This document shows positions 40,746 through 51,503 of a stretch of DNA of 64,000 bases, piece after piece (position 1 is the first letter of the stretch; each line of letters begins with the position of its first letter). The notes beneath the pieces were generated by a model. The model searched no databases and was not told where the DNA came from. It was given only the letters and a program-made list of their open reading frames with translations. The position numbers and the translations under genes were made by a program. Source of the DNA: Pseudomonas syringae (GTDB taxonomy: Bacteria; Pseudomonadota; Gammaproteobacteria; Pseudomonadales; Pseudomonadaceae); contig NZ_CP066265.1 in NCBI RefSeq assembly GCF_023278085.1, positions 3,552,001-3,616,000 of the forward strand, in the 5' to 3' direction.

Positions 40746-43700
40746 ATGAAAAGAATGCTGATTAACGCGACTCAACCCGAAGAGTTGCGTGTTGCACTGG
40801 TAGACGGCCAGCGCCTCTACGACCTGGACATCGAATCAGGTGCACGCGAGCAGAAGAAGGCCAACATCTACAAAGGCCGGATCACTCGTATCGAACCCAG
40901 CCTTGAGGCTGCCTTTGTCGATTTCGGCTCTGAGCGCCACGGTTTTCTGCCCCTCAAGGAAATCTCCCGCGAGTACTTCAAGAAAGCCCCTGAAGGCCGC
41001 GTCAACATCAAGGACGTCCTGAGCGAAGGCCAGGAAGTCATCGTTCAGGTCGAGAAAGAAGAACGTGGCAACAAGGGCGCAGCCCTGACCACCTTCATCA
41101 GCCTTGCAGGCCGCTACCTGGTCCTGATGCCGAACAACCCGCGTGCCGGTGGCATTTCGCGTCGTATCGAAGGTGAAGAGCGCAATGAGCTGCGCGAAGC
41201 CCTGAACGGCCTGATCGCCCCTGCCGACATGGGCCTGATCGTTCGCACCGCCGGTCTTGGCCGCAGCAGCGAAGAAATGCAGTGGGACCTCGACTACCTG
41301 CTGCAGCTGTGGACCGCCATCAAGGAAGCGTCCCTGGACCGCTCCGCGCCTTTCCTGATCTACCAGGAAAGCAACGTCATCATCCGCGCCATCCGCGACT
41401 ACCTGCGCCAGGACATCGGTGAAGTCCTGATCGACAGCATCGAAGCCCAGGAAGAAGCCCTGACCTTCATCCGCCAGGTGATGCCGCAATACGCCAGCAA
41501 GATCAAGCTGTACGAAGACAGCGTTCCGCTGTTCAACCGCTTCCAGATCGAAAGCCAGATCGAAACCGCTTTCCAGCGCGTTGTCGAGCTGCCTTCCGGT
41601 GGCTCCATCGTCATCGATCCGACCGAAGCACTGGTGTCCATCGACATCAACTCGGCGCGCGCCACCAAAGGCAGCGACATCGAAGAAACCGCCCTGCAGA
41701 CCAACCTTGAAGCGGCTGAGGAAATCGCCCGTCAACTGCGTCTGCGTGACATCGGCGGCCTGATCGTCATCGACTTCATCGACATGACGCCTGCCAAGAA
41801 CCAGCGCGCCGTGGAAGAGAAAGTCCGCGAAAGCCTGGAAGCCGACCGCGCCCGCGTTCAGGTCGGTCGCATTTCGCGCTTCGGCCTGCTGGAAATGTCC
41901 CGTCAGCGCCTGCGTCCATCGCTGGGCGAGAGCAGCGGCATCGTCTGCCCGCGCTGCAATGGCACCGGCATCATCCGCGACGTGGAATCGCTGTCGCTGG
42001 CGATCCTGCGCCTGATCGAAGAAGAAGCCCTGAAAGACCGCACTGCAGAAGTGCGCGCTCAGGTGCCGATCCCGGTTGCTGCGTTCCTGCTCAACGAAAA
42101 GCGCAACTCGATCACCAAGATCGAACTGCGTACTCGCGCCCGCATCATCATCCTGCCGAACGATCATCTGGAAACGCCGCACTTCGAAGTTCAACGTCTG
42201 CGTGATGACAGCCCGGAAGCGCACAACAACCAGACCAGCTACGAAATCGCCGCTGCCGCTGCCGAAGTGGAAGAAATTGCCCCGCTGGCTGCTGCGACCC
42301 GCACCCTGGTTCGTCAGGAAGCTGCAGTCAAGACCGCCCCGGCACGCGCCAATGCGCCGGTTCCGGTTGAAGCCGCAGAGCCTGCTCCAACTCCAGCCCC
42401 GGTGGTTCATGAGCCAAGTCTGTTCAAAGGCCTGGTGAAGTCTCTGGTCAGCCTGTTCGCGACCAAGGAAGAGCCTGTTGCGCCGGTAGTGGTTGAAAAA
42501 CCCGCCGCCGAGCAACGCCCGGCACGTAACGAAGAACGCCGCAACGGTCGCCAACAGAGCCGGGGTCGCAACAATCGTCGTGACGAAGAGCGCAAGCCTC
42601 GTGAAGAGCGTGCTCCACGCGAAGAACGTGCCGAGCGCGCACCTCGCGAAGAGCGTGCGCCGCGTGAAGAACGTGCACCCCGCGAAGAGCGCGCCGTACG
42701 TGAACCGCGTGAAGCCCGTGAAGAATCGGCGCCGCGCGAAGAGCGTCCGGCCCGCACCTCCCGTGAGCGCAAGCCGCGTGAAGCTCGCGAAGACCGTCCG
42801 GTCCGCGAACTGCGTGAGCCGCTGGATGCCGCCCCTGCCGTGAGCCTTGCCCGTGAAGAACGTCCAGAGCGCGCTCCGCGTGAAGAACGCCAGCCACGCG
42901 CCCCTCGCGAAGAACGTCAACCACGTGCCGAACAGGCCGCGGCTGTCGTGGGCGAAGAAGAGGAAGTGCTGCTTAACGAAGAGCAGACTCAAGACGACAA
43001 CCAGGAAATCAACGATGGCAACGACGGTAACGACGGTGATCGCCCTCGCCGCCGCTCCCGTGGCCAGCGTCGTCGCAGCAACCGCCGCGAGCGTCAGCGT
43101 GATGCCAACGGCAATGTGATCGAAGGCTCCGAAGAGAACGCTAATGAAGAAGGCAGCGCCGATCTGTCGGCCGGCCTGGGTTTCACAGCCGCCGCCTCTG
43201 CCGCCAGCAGCGTGATCAGCGCACCCGCTGAAGCCGATGCGCATCAACAGGCCGAACGCGCCAACAGCACCTCAATCGCTGCGGACGCAGAACCTGTGCA
43301 ACAGACGCCTGTTGCCGAAGCACCTGCGACCGAAGCGCCTGTAGCTGAAACAGCAGCGACTGAAGCACCGGCCGTAGAAGCGCCCGTTGCTGCAGAGCCG
43401 ACCGTTGAAGCGCCTGCCGTTGAAGCCCCGGTAGCAGACGATGCTCCAGTAGCGCAGCCTGCTCCAGAGGTAGAAGTTCAGCCGGCAGCTGTCGAAGCGC
43501 CTGCCATTGCTGCGCAGTCCGAGCTGTTCGAAGCACCGCACGCAGAACGCGTCGTGCCGTTCAAACCAACGCCAGAGCCAACGCCAGAAGCGCCAGTCGA
43601 AGCTGCGGTCCATGAGGAAGTGCCTGCCACCGAATCATCTGAACTGCCAACGCCTGTGCCTGCTCCTGCGGCCGAACCAGTCGCCGTCGAGCCTGAAGCG

Positions 43701-44054
43701 GTGAAAGAGGAGCCTGCTCCTTACGTCGCGCCTCAGGCCGCCGCTGAAGAACAGGCCGCTGCCCCGCAAGAGCAAGAGCCAGTGGCCGCAGAGGCACCCT
43801 CCGCGCCAGCGGTCAGCAGCACCGGCCGCGCTCCGAACGATCCACGTGAAGTGCGTCGCCGCAAGCGTGAAGAAGAAGCACGTCGTCAGCAGGAAGCCTC
43901 TGCTGCCAGCGCTCCAGTCGCCGAAGCAGCACCTGTTGCCGCCGAAGCAGAATCGGTCCAGCCTTCACCGGCCTCCGAGCACAAGACTGAAGACTCCGTG
44001 ATTCAGTTGCAGCATGAAGCCGAGAAAGAGACCGAGCATAACCCCCTCGCCTAA
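40746..44054 (+). CDS. rne: ribonuclease E
   Basis: A 1102-residue endoribonuclease organising the RNA degradosome. The N-terminal half carries the S1 domain ([17 protein letters not shown]), the catalytic metal aspartates in [10 protein letters not shown] and VIDFIDM, and the zinc link CPRCNGTG (C401, C404). The C-terminal half is disordered: an Arg/Glu-rich RNA-binding region made of PREERA-like repeats (about residues 615-732) and a long Ala/Glu/Pro stretch. ATG 40746 gives [13 protein letters not shown]. Ends at a strong terminator. Confidence 0.98.
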   Translation: MKRMLINATQPEELRVALVDGQRLYDLDIESGAREQKKANIYKGRITRIEPSLEAAFVDFGSERHGFLPLKEISREYFKKAPEGRVNIKDVLSEGQEVIVQVEKEERGNKGAALTTFISLAGRYLVLMPNNPRAGGISRRIEGEERNELREALNGLIAPADMGLIVRTAGLGRSSEEMQWDLDYLLQLWTAIKEASLDRSAPFLIYQESNVIIRAIRDYLRQDIGEVLIDSIEAQEEALTFIRQVMPQYASKIKLYEDSVPLFNRFQIESQIETAFQRVVELPSGGSIVIDPTEALVSIDINSARATKGSDIEETALQTNLEAAEEIARQLRLRDIGGLIVIDFIDMTPAKNQRAVEEKVRESLEADRARVQVGRISRFGLLEMSRQRLRPSLGESSGIVCPRCNGTGIIRDVESLSLAILRLIEEEALKDRTAEVRAQVPIPVAAFLLNEKRNSITKIELRTRARIIILPNDHLETPHFEVQRLRDDSPEAHNNQTSYEIAAAAAEVEEIAPLAAATRTLVRQEAAVKTAPARANAPVPVEAAEPAPTPAPVVHEPSLFKGLVKSLVSLFATKEEPVAPVVVEKPAAEQRPARNEERRNGRQQSRGRNNRRDEERKPREERAPREERAERAPREERAPREERAPREERAVREPREAREESAPREERPARTSRERKPREAREDRPVRELREPLDAAPAVSLAREERPERAPREERQPRAPREERQPRAEQAAAVVGEEEEVLLNEEQTQDDNQEINDGNDGNDGDRPRRRSRGQRRRSNRRERQRDANGNVIEGSEENANEEGSADLSAGLGFTAAASAASSVISAPAEADAHQQAERANSTSIAADAEPVQQTPVAEAPATEAPVAETAATEAPAVEAPVAAEPTVEAPAVEAPVADDAPVAQPAPEVEVQPAAVEAPAIAAQSELFEAPHAERVVPFKPTPEPTPEAPVEAAVHEEVPATESSELPTPVPAPAAEPVAVEPEAVKEEPAPYVAPQAAAEEQAAAPQEQEPVAAEAPSAPAVSSTGRAPNDPREVRRRKREEEARRQQEASAASAPVAEAAPVAAEAESVQPSPASEHKTEDSVIQLQHEAEKETEHNPLA

Positions 44055-44066
44055 CCCCGGCCCATG

Positions 44067-44103
44067 AAAAAGCCCCGCCTGTGCAAGCAGGCGGGGCTTT
44101 TTT
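44067..44103. terminator. intrinsic terminator after rne
   Basis: AAAAAGCCCCGCCT, loop GTGCAAGC, AGGCGGGGCTTTTTT: a 12-bp GC-rich stem with T-tail. Also serves the converging murB. Confidence 0.9.
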
Positions 44104-44161
44104 ATGTCTGACTGCTTACCTCTTGCGGGAACGGCAGGCATGCGGCCGCATGCCTTGGTCC

Positions 44162-45181
44162 TCAGTACAGGTTGGGCTCCATCTCCAGCTCGACGCCGAA
44201 ACGTTCAGCAATGTCGCTCTGGATGCGGCGCGCCAGGTTCAGCAGTTGCGCGCCGGTCGCCTGGCCATAGTTGACCAGTACCAGCGATTGAAGCGTGTGC
44301 ACGCCTGCGTCGCCCTCTCGAAAGCCTTTCCAGCCAGCCTGCTCAATCAGCCAGCCTGCCGCCAGCTTCACCCGGCCATCGGCCTGCGGATAGCCGACCA
44401 CACCGGGGTGTTCATGCTGGATCGTCGCGTACAGATCGGCAGAAATCACCGGGTTCTTGAAGAAACTGCCCGCATTGCCCAGCACCGCCGGGTCAGGCAG
44501 TTTTTCGCTGCGAATAGCACAGATTGCACGGCTGACATCAAACGGAGTGGGCGCCTTGATGCCCTGTTCATCCAGACGCTGCCGAACCGGACCGTACTCA
44601 AGGTGCAGATTGGCTTCGCGGGTCAGCCGGAAGCGCACACGCAGGATCAACCAGCGCGCGACCTGGTGCTTGAACACACTGTCGCGATAGCCAAACGCAC
44701 AGTCTTCCAGGGAAAACTCACGCAACTCGCCCGTCTCGCGATCCAGCGCCGTCAGGCTGTGGAAGACATCCTTGATTTCTACGCCGTAAGCGCCGATGTT
44801 TTGCATGGGCGCGGCACCGACAGTGCCCGGGATCAGGCTGAGGTTTTCCAGCCCCGCCAACCCGAGCGCGAGACACGCCTGCACAAACGGATGCCAGGGC
44901 TCACCCGCTTCAGCTTCTATTATCGATTCCAGACAGTCTTCGCGCACGGTACGAATACCGCGACTGGCCATGCGCAGCACCAGAGCCGGAACATCACCGC
45001 TCAACAGCAGATTGCTGCCACCACCAATCACCAGCATTGGCACATCATGGTCGGCAGAGTAAGCCAGCGCTTCGCGAACGTCTTGATCGCTGTGCGCTTC
45101 GGCAAACAGCTGTGCCTGAACCTCGACACCGAAGGTGTTGAACGGTTTAAGGGAAACCGCAGAGCGAATCTGCAAGGTCAT
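44162..45181 (-). CDS. murB: UDP-N-acetylmuramate dehydrogenase
   Basis: A 339-residue FAD enzyme reducing UDP-GlcNAc-enolpyruvate to UDP-MurNAc. FAD-binding VIGGGSNLL and IPGTVGAAPMQNIGAYGVE are visible, with the catalytic serine in GNAGSFFKNP and the glutamate near the C-terminus. ATG 45181; kdsB ends 35 bp upstream. Confidence 0.97.
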   Translation of the reverse strand: MTLQIRSAVSLKPFNTFGVEVQAQLFAEAHSDQDVREALAYSADHDVPMLVIGGGSNLLLSGDVPALVLRMASRGIRTVREDCLESIIEAEAGEPWHPFVQACLALGLAGLENLSLIPGTVGAAPMQNIGAYGVEIKDVFHSLTALDRETGELREFSLEDCAFGYRDSVFKHQVARWLILRVRFRLTREANLHLEYGPVRQRLDEQGIKAPTPFDVSRAICAIRSEKLPDPAVLGNAGSFFKNPVISADLYATIQHEHPGVVGYPQADGRVKLAAGWLIEQAGWKGFREGDAGVHTLQSLVLVNYGQATGAQLLNLARRIQSDIAERFGVELEMEPNLY

Positions 45182-45215
45182 GGCCTCACCTGCCCGCTCG
45201 CCTGAACACGTCGCA

Positions 45216-45980
45216 TCAAACCTCCAGCAGGCGTCTTACGCGCTCAAGGTCTTCCGGTGTGTCGACGCCGCCGGGGGGCGCTTCCAGCGCATCGGCAACA
45301 TGTATCCGCACACCGTTCCACAGCGCACGCAATTGCTCGAGGCTTTCGGTGTTTTCCAGCCAGCAAGGCCCCCAGCCAACGAAGTCATGCAGGAAACCCG
45401 CGCGGTAGGCGTAGATCCCGATATGCCGGCGATAAGGCACACCGGCAGGCAACTCGTCGCGGCTTTTGGCCAGCGCGTCACGCGCCCACGGCAATGGCGC
45501 ACGACTGAAGGTCAGGGCCAGGCCGTTGATGTCCGTCGACACCTTGACGATATTCGGATTGAACAGCATCGCTACATCATCGATAGGCTCGGCGAGCGTC
45601 GACATGCCAGCTTCGGGATGAGCAGCAAGATTGGACGCCACCTGATCGATGACTGCCGGCGGAATCATCGGCTCGTCACCCTGCACGTTGACCACGATGG
45701 CGTCAGCCGCCAGCCCCAATTGCGCGGCCACTTCGGCCAGACGGTCAGTGCCGGAATTATGATCATCGCGGGTCAGCAGCACTTCGGCACCAAACGCCTG
45801 GCAGGCCTCGACAATGCGCGCATCGTCGGTGGCGATCACCACACGTTCGGCACTGCTCTTGCGCGCCTGCTCCCAGACAAGCTGAACCATCGGCTTGCCC
45901 GCAATGATTTTCAGCGGTTTGCCAGGAAAGCGGCTGGAGCCGTAACGCGCAGGGATGACAACGGTGAAGGCTGCTGTCAT
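45216..45980 (-). CDS. kdsB: CMP-Kdo synthetase
   Basis: A 254-residue nucleotidyltransferase activating Kdo for lipopolysaccharide core. The N-terminus [19 protein letters not shown] is the family signature, with [12 protein letters not shown] and [17 protein letters not shown]. It overlaps the Trm112-type gene by four bases (ATGA). No low-molecular-weight phosphatase gene lies between it and murB. Confidence 0.97.
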   Translation of the reverse strand: MTAAFTVVIPARYGSSRFPGKPLKIIAGKPMVQLVWEQARKSSAERVVIATDDARIVEACQAFGAEVLLTRDDHNSGTDRLAEVAAQLGLAADAIVVNVQGDEPMIPPAVIDQVASNLAAHPEAGMSTLAEPIDDVAMLFNPNIVKVSTDINGLALTFSRAPLPWARDALAKSRDELPAGVPYRRHIGIYAYRAGFLHDFVGWGPCWLENTESLEQLRALWNGVRIHVADALEAPPGGVDTPEDLERVRRLLEV

Positions 45981-46162
45981 TTTTCCAGTCGCTCGTCGGT
46001 GGTCAGAGTGCGGGCTTCGGTTTCCAGCATGACCGGAATGCCGTCGCGAACCGGGTATGCAAGGCCTGCGCCTTTACTGATCAGCTCGGTCTTGTCGGCG
46101 CTGAGCTTCAATGGTCCCTTGCAGACAGGGCAAGCGAGGATGTCGAGTAGTTTGGTGTCCAT
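45977..46162 (-). CDS. Trm112/YcaR family small protein
   Basis: A 61-residue zinc-ribbon-like protein, [15 protein letters not shown] at its start (CPVC). Members are found beside kdsB and lpxK in most gamma-proteobacteria and can activate methyltransferases. The ATG at 46162 ([12 protein letters not shown]) has AGGAGATCC-type upstream sequence nearby. Confidence 0.92.
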   Translation of the reverse strand: MDTKLLDILACPVCKGPLKLSADKTELISKGAGLAYPVRDGIPVMLETEARTLTTDERLEK

Positions 46163-46179
46163 AGGAGATCCTGAAGCAA

Positions 46180-47175
46180 TCATGGAGAAAGACGTAGCAG
46201 TTGCTCATCGAACCAGCCGACGAAGGCGTCGGAGGGTACTGCATCCACCGCCAGATACCACCAGTCATCGGCTGCGAAAGCACGACATTTCACCGCATCC
46301 TTCTCGGTCATGACCAAGGGTAACGATGGGCTGAAGGTCAGCGCCTGAGCACTGTAGACCGCATGGTCGGCAAACGCGTGAGCCACCGGTCGCCAGTGTA
46401 ATCCTTCGAGGGTATTGAAGAAACGTTGCGGGTTGCCGATTCCGGCTACCGCATGCAGCGCCTGCCCGGGCGGAAAATATTCCACCGGCTGGCGATCGCC
46501 GCTGCGCAGGTTGATCAGCGCAGACGGCTTGAGGGTAAACGCATAGCCATCGGCGCGATCCGCGATGGCTCCGTTGTAGAGCAAGGCATCGACACTGCCC
46601 AGACGTTCGACCGGCTCGCGCAGTGGGCCGGCAGGCAAACAGCGGCGATTGCCCAGACCGCGAGCGGCATCGATCAGCACCAGCTCCAAGTCGCGAGCCA
46701 GGCGATAATGCTGCAAGCCATCGTCGGAAAGAATCAGGTCCAGCGGCTCGGCCGCGAGCAAGGCCCGAACGGCGCGGCTGCGATCCGGATCGATCATCAG
46801 TGGCACACCGCAGCGCTGCACGATGAGCAAAGGCTCGTCACCTGCCTCGCTGGCGCTTTGCCCGGGCAGCACGCGCCACGGCAGGCTTGGCGGCCTGGCG
46901 CCATAACCGCGGCTGACCACACCCACGCGCAAGCCGCGTCGACGACAGTGTTCGATCATCCAGAGAATCAGCGGAGTCTTGCCGGTGCCGCCGATCGTGA
47001 TATTACCCACCACGATCACCGGCACCGGAGCGCGATAGATGTCACCCTCCCCGGCCAGAAAACGCGCGCGTTTGCCATCGACAACCCGCCGGTAGAGGCT
47101 TTCCAGCGGACGCAAAAGCGTCAGCGCAGGGTGGCCTTTGTACCAGGCATCAAGCAAACGGTCGGTAAATGCCAT
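46180..47175 (-). CDS. lpxK: tetraacyldisaccharide 4'-kinase
   Basis: A 331-residue inner-membrane kinase phosphorylating the lipid A disaccharide to lipid IVA. The P-loop is [18 protein letters not shown] and the [14 protein letters not shown] segment follows. The ATG overlaps the exbD stop (TGATG). The unit exbB-exbD-lpxK-ycaR-kdsB-murB is compact. Confidence 0.96.
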   Translation of the reverse strand: MAFTDRLLDAWYKGHPALTLLRPLESLYRRVVDGKRARFLAGEGDIYRAPVPVIVVGNITIGGTGKTPLILWMIEHCRRRGLRVGVVSRGYGARPPSLPWRVLPGQSASEAGDEPLLIVQRCGVPLMIDPDRSRAVRALLAAEPLDLILSDDGLQHYRLARDLELVLIDAARGLGNRRCLPAGPLREPVERLGSVDALLYNGAIADRADGYAFTLKPSALINLRSGDRQPVEYFPPGQALHAVAGIGNPQRFFNTLEGLHWRPVAHAFADHAVYSAQALTFSPSLPLVMTEKDAVKCRAFAADDWWYLAVDAVPSDAFVGWFDEQLLRLSP

Positions 47176-47606
47176 CAGTTAGCCGATGTGGCCTCGACAG
47201 TGGTCATGCGCAAATGACTGAAACCCAGTTTTCCCGCAGCATCCATGGCCGTGATGACCGACTGATGCGGAGTCTTGCCATCGGCGCTGATCGACAGCGG
47301 CAAACTGGTATCGCCCGCCGACTCACGCTGCAAGGCCTCGATCAGCGTGGCCAGATCGTTTTTCGGCAACAGCTGGTTGTTCAGGGAAAAGATCCCGTCA
47401 GCATTGATCGCGATGTCCAGATGTTTCGCAGCGGCGTCCACCTCCGGCGTGCCGGTAACCGCCTGCGGCAGGTCCACGCGCAACTGGGTCTCACGGGTGA
47501 AGGTGGTCGTCACGATGAAGAACAGCAGCAGGATGAACACCACATCAATCAGGGAAACCAGATTGATGTCGATGTTTTCGCGGGGTCTGCGGCGGCGAAA
47601 TTTCAC
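47175..47606 (-). CDS. exbD: ExbD/TolR-type biopolymer transport protein
   Basis: A 143-residue protein with one membrane helix ([23 protein letters not shown]) holding the conserved aspartate used for proton-driven energy transfer. The periplasmic tail ([28 protein letters not shown]) is short. The start is GTG 47606, overlapping exbB by four bases (GTGA). Confidence 0.92.
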   Translation of the reverse strand: MKFRRRRPRENIDINLVSLIDVVFILLLFFIVTTTFTRETQLRVDLPQAVTGTPEVDAAAKHLDIAINADGIFSLNNQLLPKNDLATLIEALQRESAGDTSLPLSISADGKTPHQSVITAMDAAGKLGFSHLRMTTVEATSAN

Positions 47607-48280
47607 TTTTTCTTGCTCCCGCCCGCCCTGGCCAGCGACTTGAGATCAACCTTGGCGTCGATCAGATCGACATCACGGTCGCCCTGCACCACTTCAACCA
47701 GACGAATGGCCTGCTGCTCCATGCCGACCACCAGCTCATCGACACGGCCCTGCAGAAAGCGATGAAAGAAGATCGCCGGGATCGCGACAATCAGGCCCGA
47801 TGCCGTACAGATGAGCGCCTTGGAAATACCGCTTGCCAGCACGCCGGCATTGGCTGTCGCGCCAGTACTGTTGAACGAGCCGAAGATCTCGATCATGCCC
47901 AATACTGTCCCGAGCAGGCCAAGCAGTGGTGCCATTGCCGCAATCGAGCCCAGCGCGCTCAGGTAGCGTTCCAGATCATGAATGACCCGCGCGGCGGCTT
48001 CTTCGATGCACTCTTTCATGATCTCGCGACCATGTCTGGAGTTGGCCAGACCTGCCGCGAGGATTTCACCCAGCGGCGAGTCGGCGCGCAGTTGCTTGAG
48101 TTTTTCGCTATCGAGCTTCTTTTCCTGAATCCACTGCCAGGCCTGTCCCAATAGATGCGGCGGCGCGATACGGCTGGCACGCAGCGTCCACAGACGCTCG
48201 ATGATAATGCCGGCAGCGGCGATGGAACTCAAAATGATCGGCAGCATCATCCAGCCGCCAGACTTGACCAGTTCCCACAC
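47603..48280 (-). CDS. exbB: ExbB/TolQ/MotA-type proton channel
   Basis: A 225-residue inner-membrane protein with about three helices (GWMMLPIILSSIAAAGIIIERLW, and MAPLLGLLGTVLGMIEIFGSF). The GTG at 48280 (VWELVKSGG) was chosen because a GGAG lies eight bases upstream; an ATG at 48319 has none. With exbD it couples proton flow to an outer-membrane partner; a role in lipopolysaccharide or TonB transport is not resolved by sequence. Confidence 0.9.
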   Translation of the reverse strand: MWELVKSGGWMMLPIILSSIAAAGIIIERLWTLRASRIAPPHLLGQAWQWIQEKKLDSEKLKQLRADSPLGEILAAGLANSRHGREIMKECIEEAAARVIHDLERYLSALGSIAAMAPLLGLLGTVLGMIEIFGSFNSTGATANAGVLASGISKALICTASGLIVAIPAIFFHRFLQGRVDELVVGMEQQAIRLVEVVQGDRDVDLIDAKVDLKSLARAGGSKKK

Positions 48281-48361
48281 AGTGATCACTCCATCGAAAA
48301 ATTGGCGCCACTCTACCATAGGGTCGCTGAATGCCGAGCGCTCAGATCGATATCCACACGC

Positions 48362-50578
48362 TCAATCACGCCAGAACCGCCGCTGCGCACGTTCTGCCCG
48401 GGGCGAGCCGAATGCACCCAGTTGCAGACGGATGGCGCCCAGTTCGGCGCTGTCATAACCCGGGATGCCCAACCATCGATAACGCGCCATGACCCGCGGG
48501 TGCGGATGCCCGAAGGCATTGTTGCGCCCTCGGGAGATCAATACGCCAACGGGCGCGACAGCCTGAAGAAAGGGCTTCGAAGACGAGGACCGGCTGCCGT
48601 GATGGGGCGCCTGCAACCAGTGGGCGCGCAGGTCGAAACCGCTGTCGATGGCTGCACGCTCGGCATGAACATCGATATCGCCTGTCAGCAGCAGACGCTC
48701 GCCACCGGCATCGACGCTGAGGATGCAGGAAGCCGCATTCCCATCGGGAGCCTGCTCCCAGCGCCACGTGGTGAATACCACACCATCCCACTCCCAGCGC
48801 TCACCACTTTCGCACAGCCCGGCATCGAGCTGCGGGGCGAGCCTGGCCAGTTCACCGCCCAGCACCCGAGTCACCGGGAACGCCTGATGAACCGCCTGCG
48901 CACCACCGGCATGATCCGCGTCGGCGTGGCTGATCAGCATCAGATCCAGATGACGAACACCGGTCTTGCGAATCGCGGGCACGACCACCCGCTCGCCGAT
49001 ATCGAACTCACCGAAACGCGGCCCGGCGTCATACAACAGCGTGTGATGACGGGTACGCAGGAGAATCGCCAGCCCTTGGCCCACATCCAGTTGCAGTACG
49101 TCGACCTGCCCCGTCGGCACCGATTCGAGCGGCGGAAACACACACAGCAACAGCAAAGGCCAGCCCAACGGACGCATCGGCACGCCCTTGGGCAGCAACA
49201 ACAGCAAGGCCCCAAAAAGACTCAAGACCCAGGCCCAGACTGGCACCGCGCTGGGTAACCAGGCGGGCAGCGCTGCTGCGACCAGGGCGAGGAACACGAA
49301 CAGCCATTCCAGCGCGCCTCCGGCGAGCCACAATAGACCTTCACCCAACACCGGAATGGGCAGCAGCAAGGTACCGATCAGTGCAGGCGGCAGAACGATC
49401 ACGCTGACCCACGGAACAGCAATAAGATTGGCAAACGGACCACTGAGGCTGATCGGCAGGTTCAGCGCCAGCAGAATCGGCAGCAGGCCTACGGCGATCA
49501 ACCACTGCGCACGGCTCCAGCTCTGCCACCCGCTCCAGGCACCCAGTCGGCCACTGAAAATCAGAATCAGAATGCCGACCGCCGCAAAGGACAACCAGAA
49601 CCCCGGTTGTAACGTCACCAAGGGTTCAAAGATCAGCACCGTGTTGAATGACAGCAATAACGGCCAGACCACGCCCAGATGCCGAAAGCGTAAACGCCAG
49701 AGCAGCACCATGGCGACCATCACACAGGCGCGCCGTACCGGCACGTCGAAACCAGCCAGCAGCCCGTAACCCAAGGCTGCGCCAAACGCCAGCACGCAAG
49801 CGGCGGGAAGCCACGGCACGGCGCGCGGCCACAGCCCCCAACGTGCCAGCCCTGCCACCAGCGCGTACACCACCCCGGCCAGCAGGCCGATGTGCTGACC
49901 GGAAATCACCAGCAGATGCACCGTGCCGGTGTCTTGCAGCACCTGCCAGTCGGTGCGCGACAATCCAGAGCCATCGCCCAGCACCAAGGCAGCCAGACCA
50001 CCTTCCCTGCCCTGCGCATCGACGGCCAACAACCGCTGACGAACGCCATCGCGCCAGGCCCCACGTGCCGGGGCCAGCCGCTGACCGTCTGCCACCGTCC
50101 CGGTAGCGCCGATGCGCTGCGCCAGCAGCCAGGCCTGATAATCGAAGGCATCCGGATTGACCAGCCCGCCCGGACGCTTGAGTTTGACCGCCAGACGCCA
50201 GCGCTCGCCGCTACGGACCTCAGGGCCGCCGTACCAGGCCAGGCGAATGCGCGCAGGCAGTTTCGACCGTCGTGAGCTGGCGTCCTCCAGCTCGAAACGC
50301 ACCACGCCCTCGGCAACACTCGGCAATCCGACTACGTTGCCCTGTACCCACAACGTCCGCCCGTCCAGCCGCTGCGGCAGACGGTCATGCAGCGCCCACT
50401 GCGCGGACATGCACGCCCAGGTGAAACCGAGCAGAAACAACGCCAATGGATAAGTGCGAAACGGCAGCAGCATCAATGCCACGACCGGCATCAGCAGCAA
50501 CAGCCAGGTCGGCGGCAATACCGGCAGAAAACGCAGGGCAACAAGCCCCAGTGCGAGCGCGATCATCCCTGTGCGCAT
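48362..50578 (-). CDS. comEC: ComEC/Rec2 DNA-uptake channel protein
   Basis: A 738-residue inner-membrane protein of natural transformation. The N-terminal OB-like and competence domains are followed by many hydrophobic helices and the MSVSGQHIGLLA-type signature (LLVISGQHIGLLAGVVYAL). The C-terminal metallo-beta-lactamase-like part has LMISHADADHAGG and QAPHHGSRSSS. Size fits the family (about 740). Upstream of the Exb/lipid A block, as in P. aeruginosa. Confidence 0.94.
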   Translation of the reverse strand: MRTGMIALALGLVALRFLPVLPPTWLLLLMPVVALMLLPFRTYPLALFLLGFTWACMSAQWALHDRLPQRLDGRTLWVQGNVVGLPSVAEGVVRFELEDASSRRSKLPARIRLAWYGGPEVRSGERWRLAVKLKRPGGLVNPDAFDYQAWLLAQRIGATGTVADGQRLAPARGAWRDGVRQRLLAVDAQGREGGLAALVLGDGSGLSRTDWQVLQDTGTVHLLVISGQHIGLLAGVVYALVAGLARWGLWPRAVPWLPAACVLAFGAALGYGLLAGFDVPVRRACVMVAMVLLWRLRFRHLGVVWPLLLSFNTVLIFEPLVTLQPGFWLSFAAVGILILIFSGRLGAWSGWQSWSRAQWLIAVGLLPILLALNLPISLSGPFANLIAVPWVSVIVLPPALIGTLLLPIPVLGEGLLWLAGGALEWLFVFLALVAAALPAWLPSAVPVWAWVLSLFGALLLLLPKGVPMRPLGWPLLLLCVFPPLESVPTGQVDVLQLDVGQGLAILLRTRHHTLLYDAGPRFGEFDIGERVVVPAIRKTGVRHLDLMLISHADADHAGGAQAVHQAFPVTRVLGGELARLAPQLDAGLCESGERWEWDGVVFTTWRWEQAPDGNAASCILSVDAGGERLLLTGDIDVHAERAAIDSGFDLRAHWLQAPHHGSRSSSSKPFLQAVAPVGVLISRGRNNAFGHPHPRVMARYRWLGIPGYDSAELGAIRLQLGAFGSPRAERAQRRFWRD

Positions 50579-50680
50579 GAGGGTTCCTTGAAGCGGAAAG
50601 CCTTAAGGATTAGCGCAGTATCGGGACGTCAGGAAGGATGAAGTGTTGCAGCATTTGCAAGGAAGAGGATCAACACGAGT

Positions 50681-50703
50681 CGACCCGCCAGCCTGGCGGG
50701 TCG
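50681..50703 (-). terminator. hairpin after the ABC permease
   Basis: CGACCCGCCA / TGGCGGGTCG, 10-bp stem, three-base loop, 12 bases downstream of the permease stop. There is no T tract, so it may be a weak terminator or a 3'-end protector. Confidence 0.5.
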
Positions 50704-50714
50704 AGACCGATATG

Positions 50715-51503
50715 TTACTGACGCATACCGCGTCCACTCACCAGCAGCCTTGCGCAGCCGATGTACAGCACGATGGTCGCAACAATCATGAACGCCAGGG
50801 CGATGCTGATCTTGATGTCGGAGACGCCCAGGATGCCGTAGCGGAAGGCGTTGACCATATGCAGCACCGGGTTGGCCAGCGACACGGTCTGCCAGAACGG
50901 CGGCAACAGGTTGATCGAGTAGAACACGCCGCCCAGGTAGGTCAACGGGGTCAGGACGAAAGTCGGGATGATCGAAATATCGTCGAAATTGCGCGCAAAC
51001 ACAGCGTTGATGAAGCCCAGCAGCGAGAAGATCGTCGCCGTCAGCACCACCACAATGATGGTCACGCCCAGGTGATGCACTTGCAGGTCGGTGAAGAACA
51101 TCGACAGCAGGGTAACGATGAAACCCACCATCAGACCGCGCAGCACACCACCCAAGGTGTAACCGACGAGGATGGTGTGCGGCGAGACCGGCGAGACCAT
51201 CAGTTCTTCGATGGAATGCTGAAACTTGGCACCGAAGAAGCTTGAGACCACGTTGCCGTAGGAGTTGGTGATCACCGACATCATGATCAGGCCCGGCACG
51301 ATGTACTGCATGTAGGTGAAGCCACCCATGTCACCGATCTGCCGGCCGATCAGGTTACCGAAGATGACGAAGTACAGCACCATGGTGATGGCTGGCGGCA
51401 GCAACGTCTGCGGCCAGATCCGCATGAAGCGATGGACTTCGCGATAGACGATGGTTTTCAGGGCAATCAGGTTGGGCCGCAGTTCGCCATTTTGCTCGAT
51501 CAT
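50715..51503 (-). CDS. ABC-2 type transporter permease
   Basis: A 262-residue membrane component with about six helices of the ABC-2 family (YadH-like: PPAITMVLYFVIFGNLIGRQIG, MQYIVPGLIMMSVITNSYGNVVSSFFG, and FAMVLTPLTYLGGVFY-type region TFVLTPLTYLGGVFYS). The start overlaps the ATPase stop by four bases. The pair forms an exporter of lipophilic or polysaccharide-type substrates; the cargo is unknown. Confidence 0.9.
   Translation of the reverse strand: MIEQNGELRPNLIALKTIVYREVHRFMRIWPQTLLPPAITMVLYFVIFGNLIGRQIGDMGGFTYMQYIVPGLIMMSVITNSYGNVVSSFFGAKFQHSIEELMVSPVSPHTILVGYTLGGVLRGLMVGFIVTLLSMFFTDLQVHHLGVTIIVVVLTATIFSLLGFINAVFARNFDDISIIPTFVLTPLTYLGGVFYSINLLPPFWQTVSLANPVLHMVNAFRYGILGVSDIKISIALAFMIVATIVLYIGCARLLVSGRGMRQ

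Noticed and set aside
42590..42940. Repetitive stretch resembling a CRISPR-like array
   Set aside because: Repeats are short, in frame and encode the PREERA region of RNase E; no regular spacers.
40836..43247. 803-codon ORF antisense to rne
   Set aside because: It mirrors the biased third positions of rne, is rich in Phe/Thr/Asp runs with no family motif, and has no ribosome-binding site.
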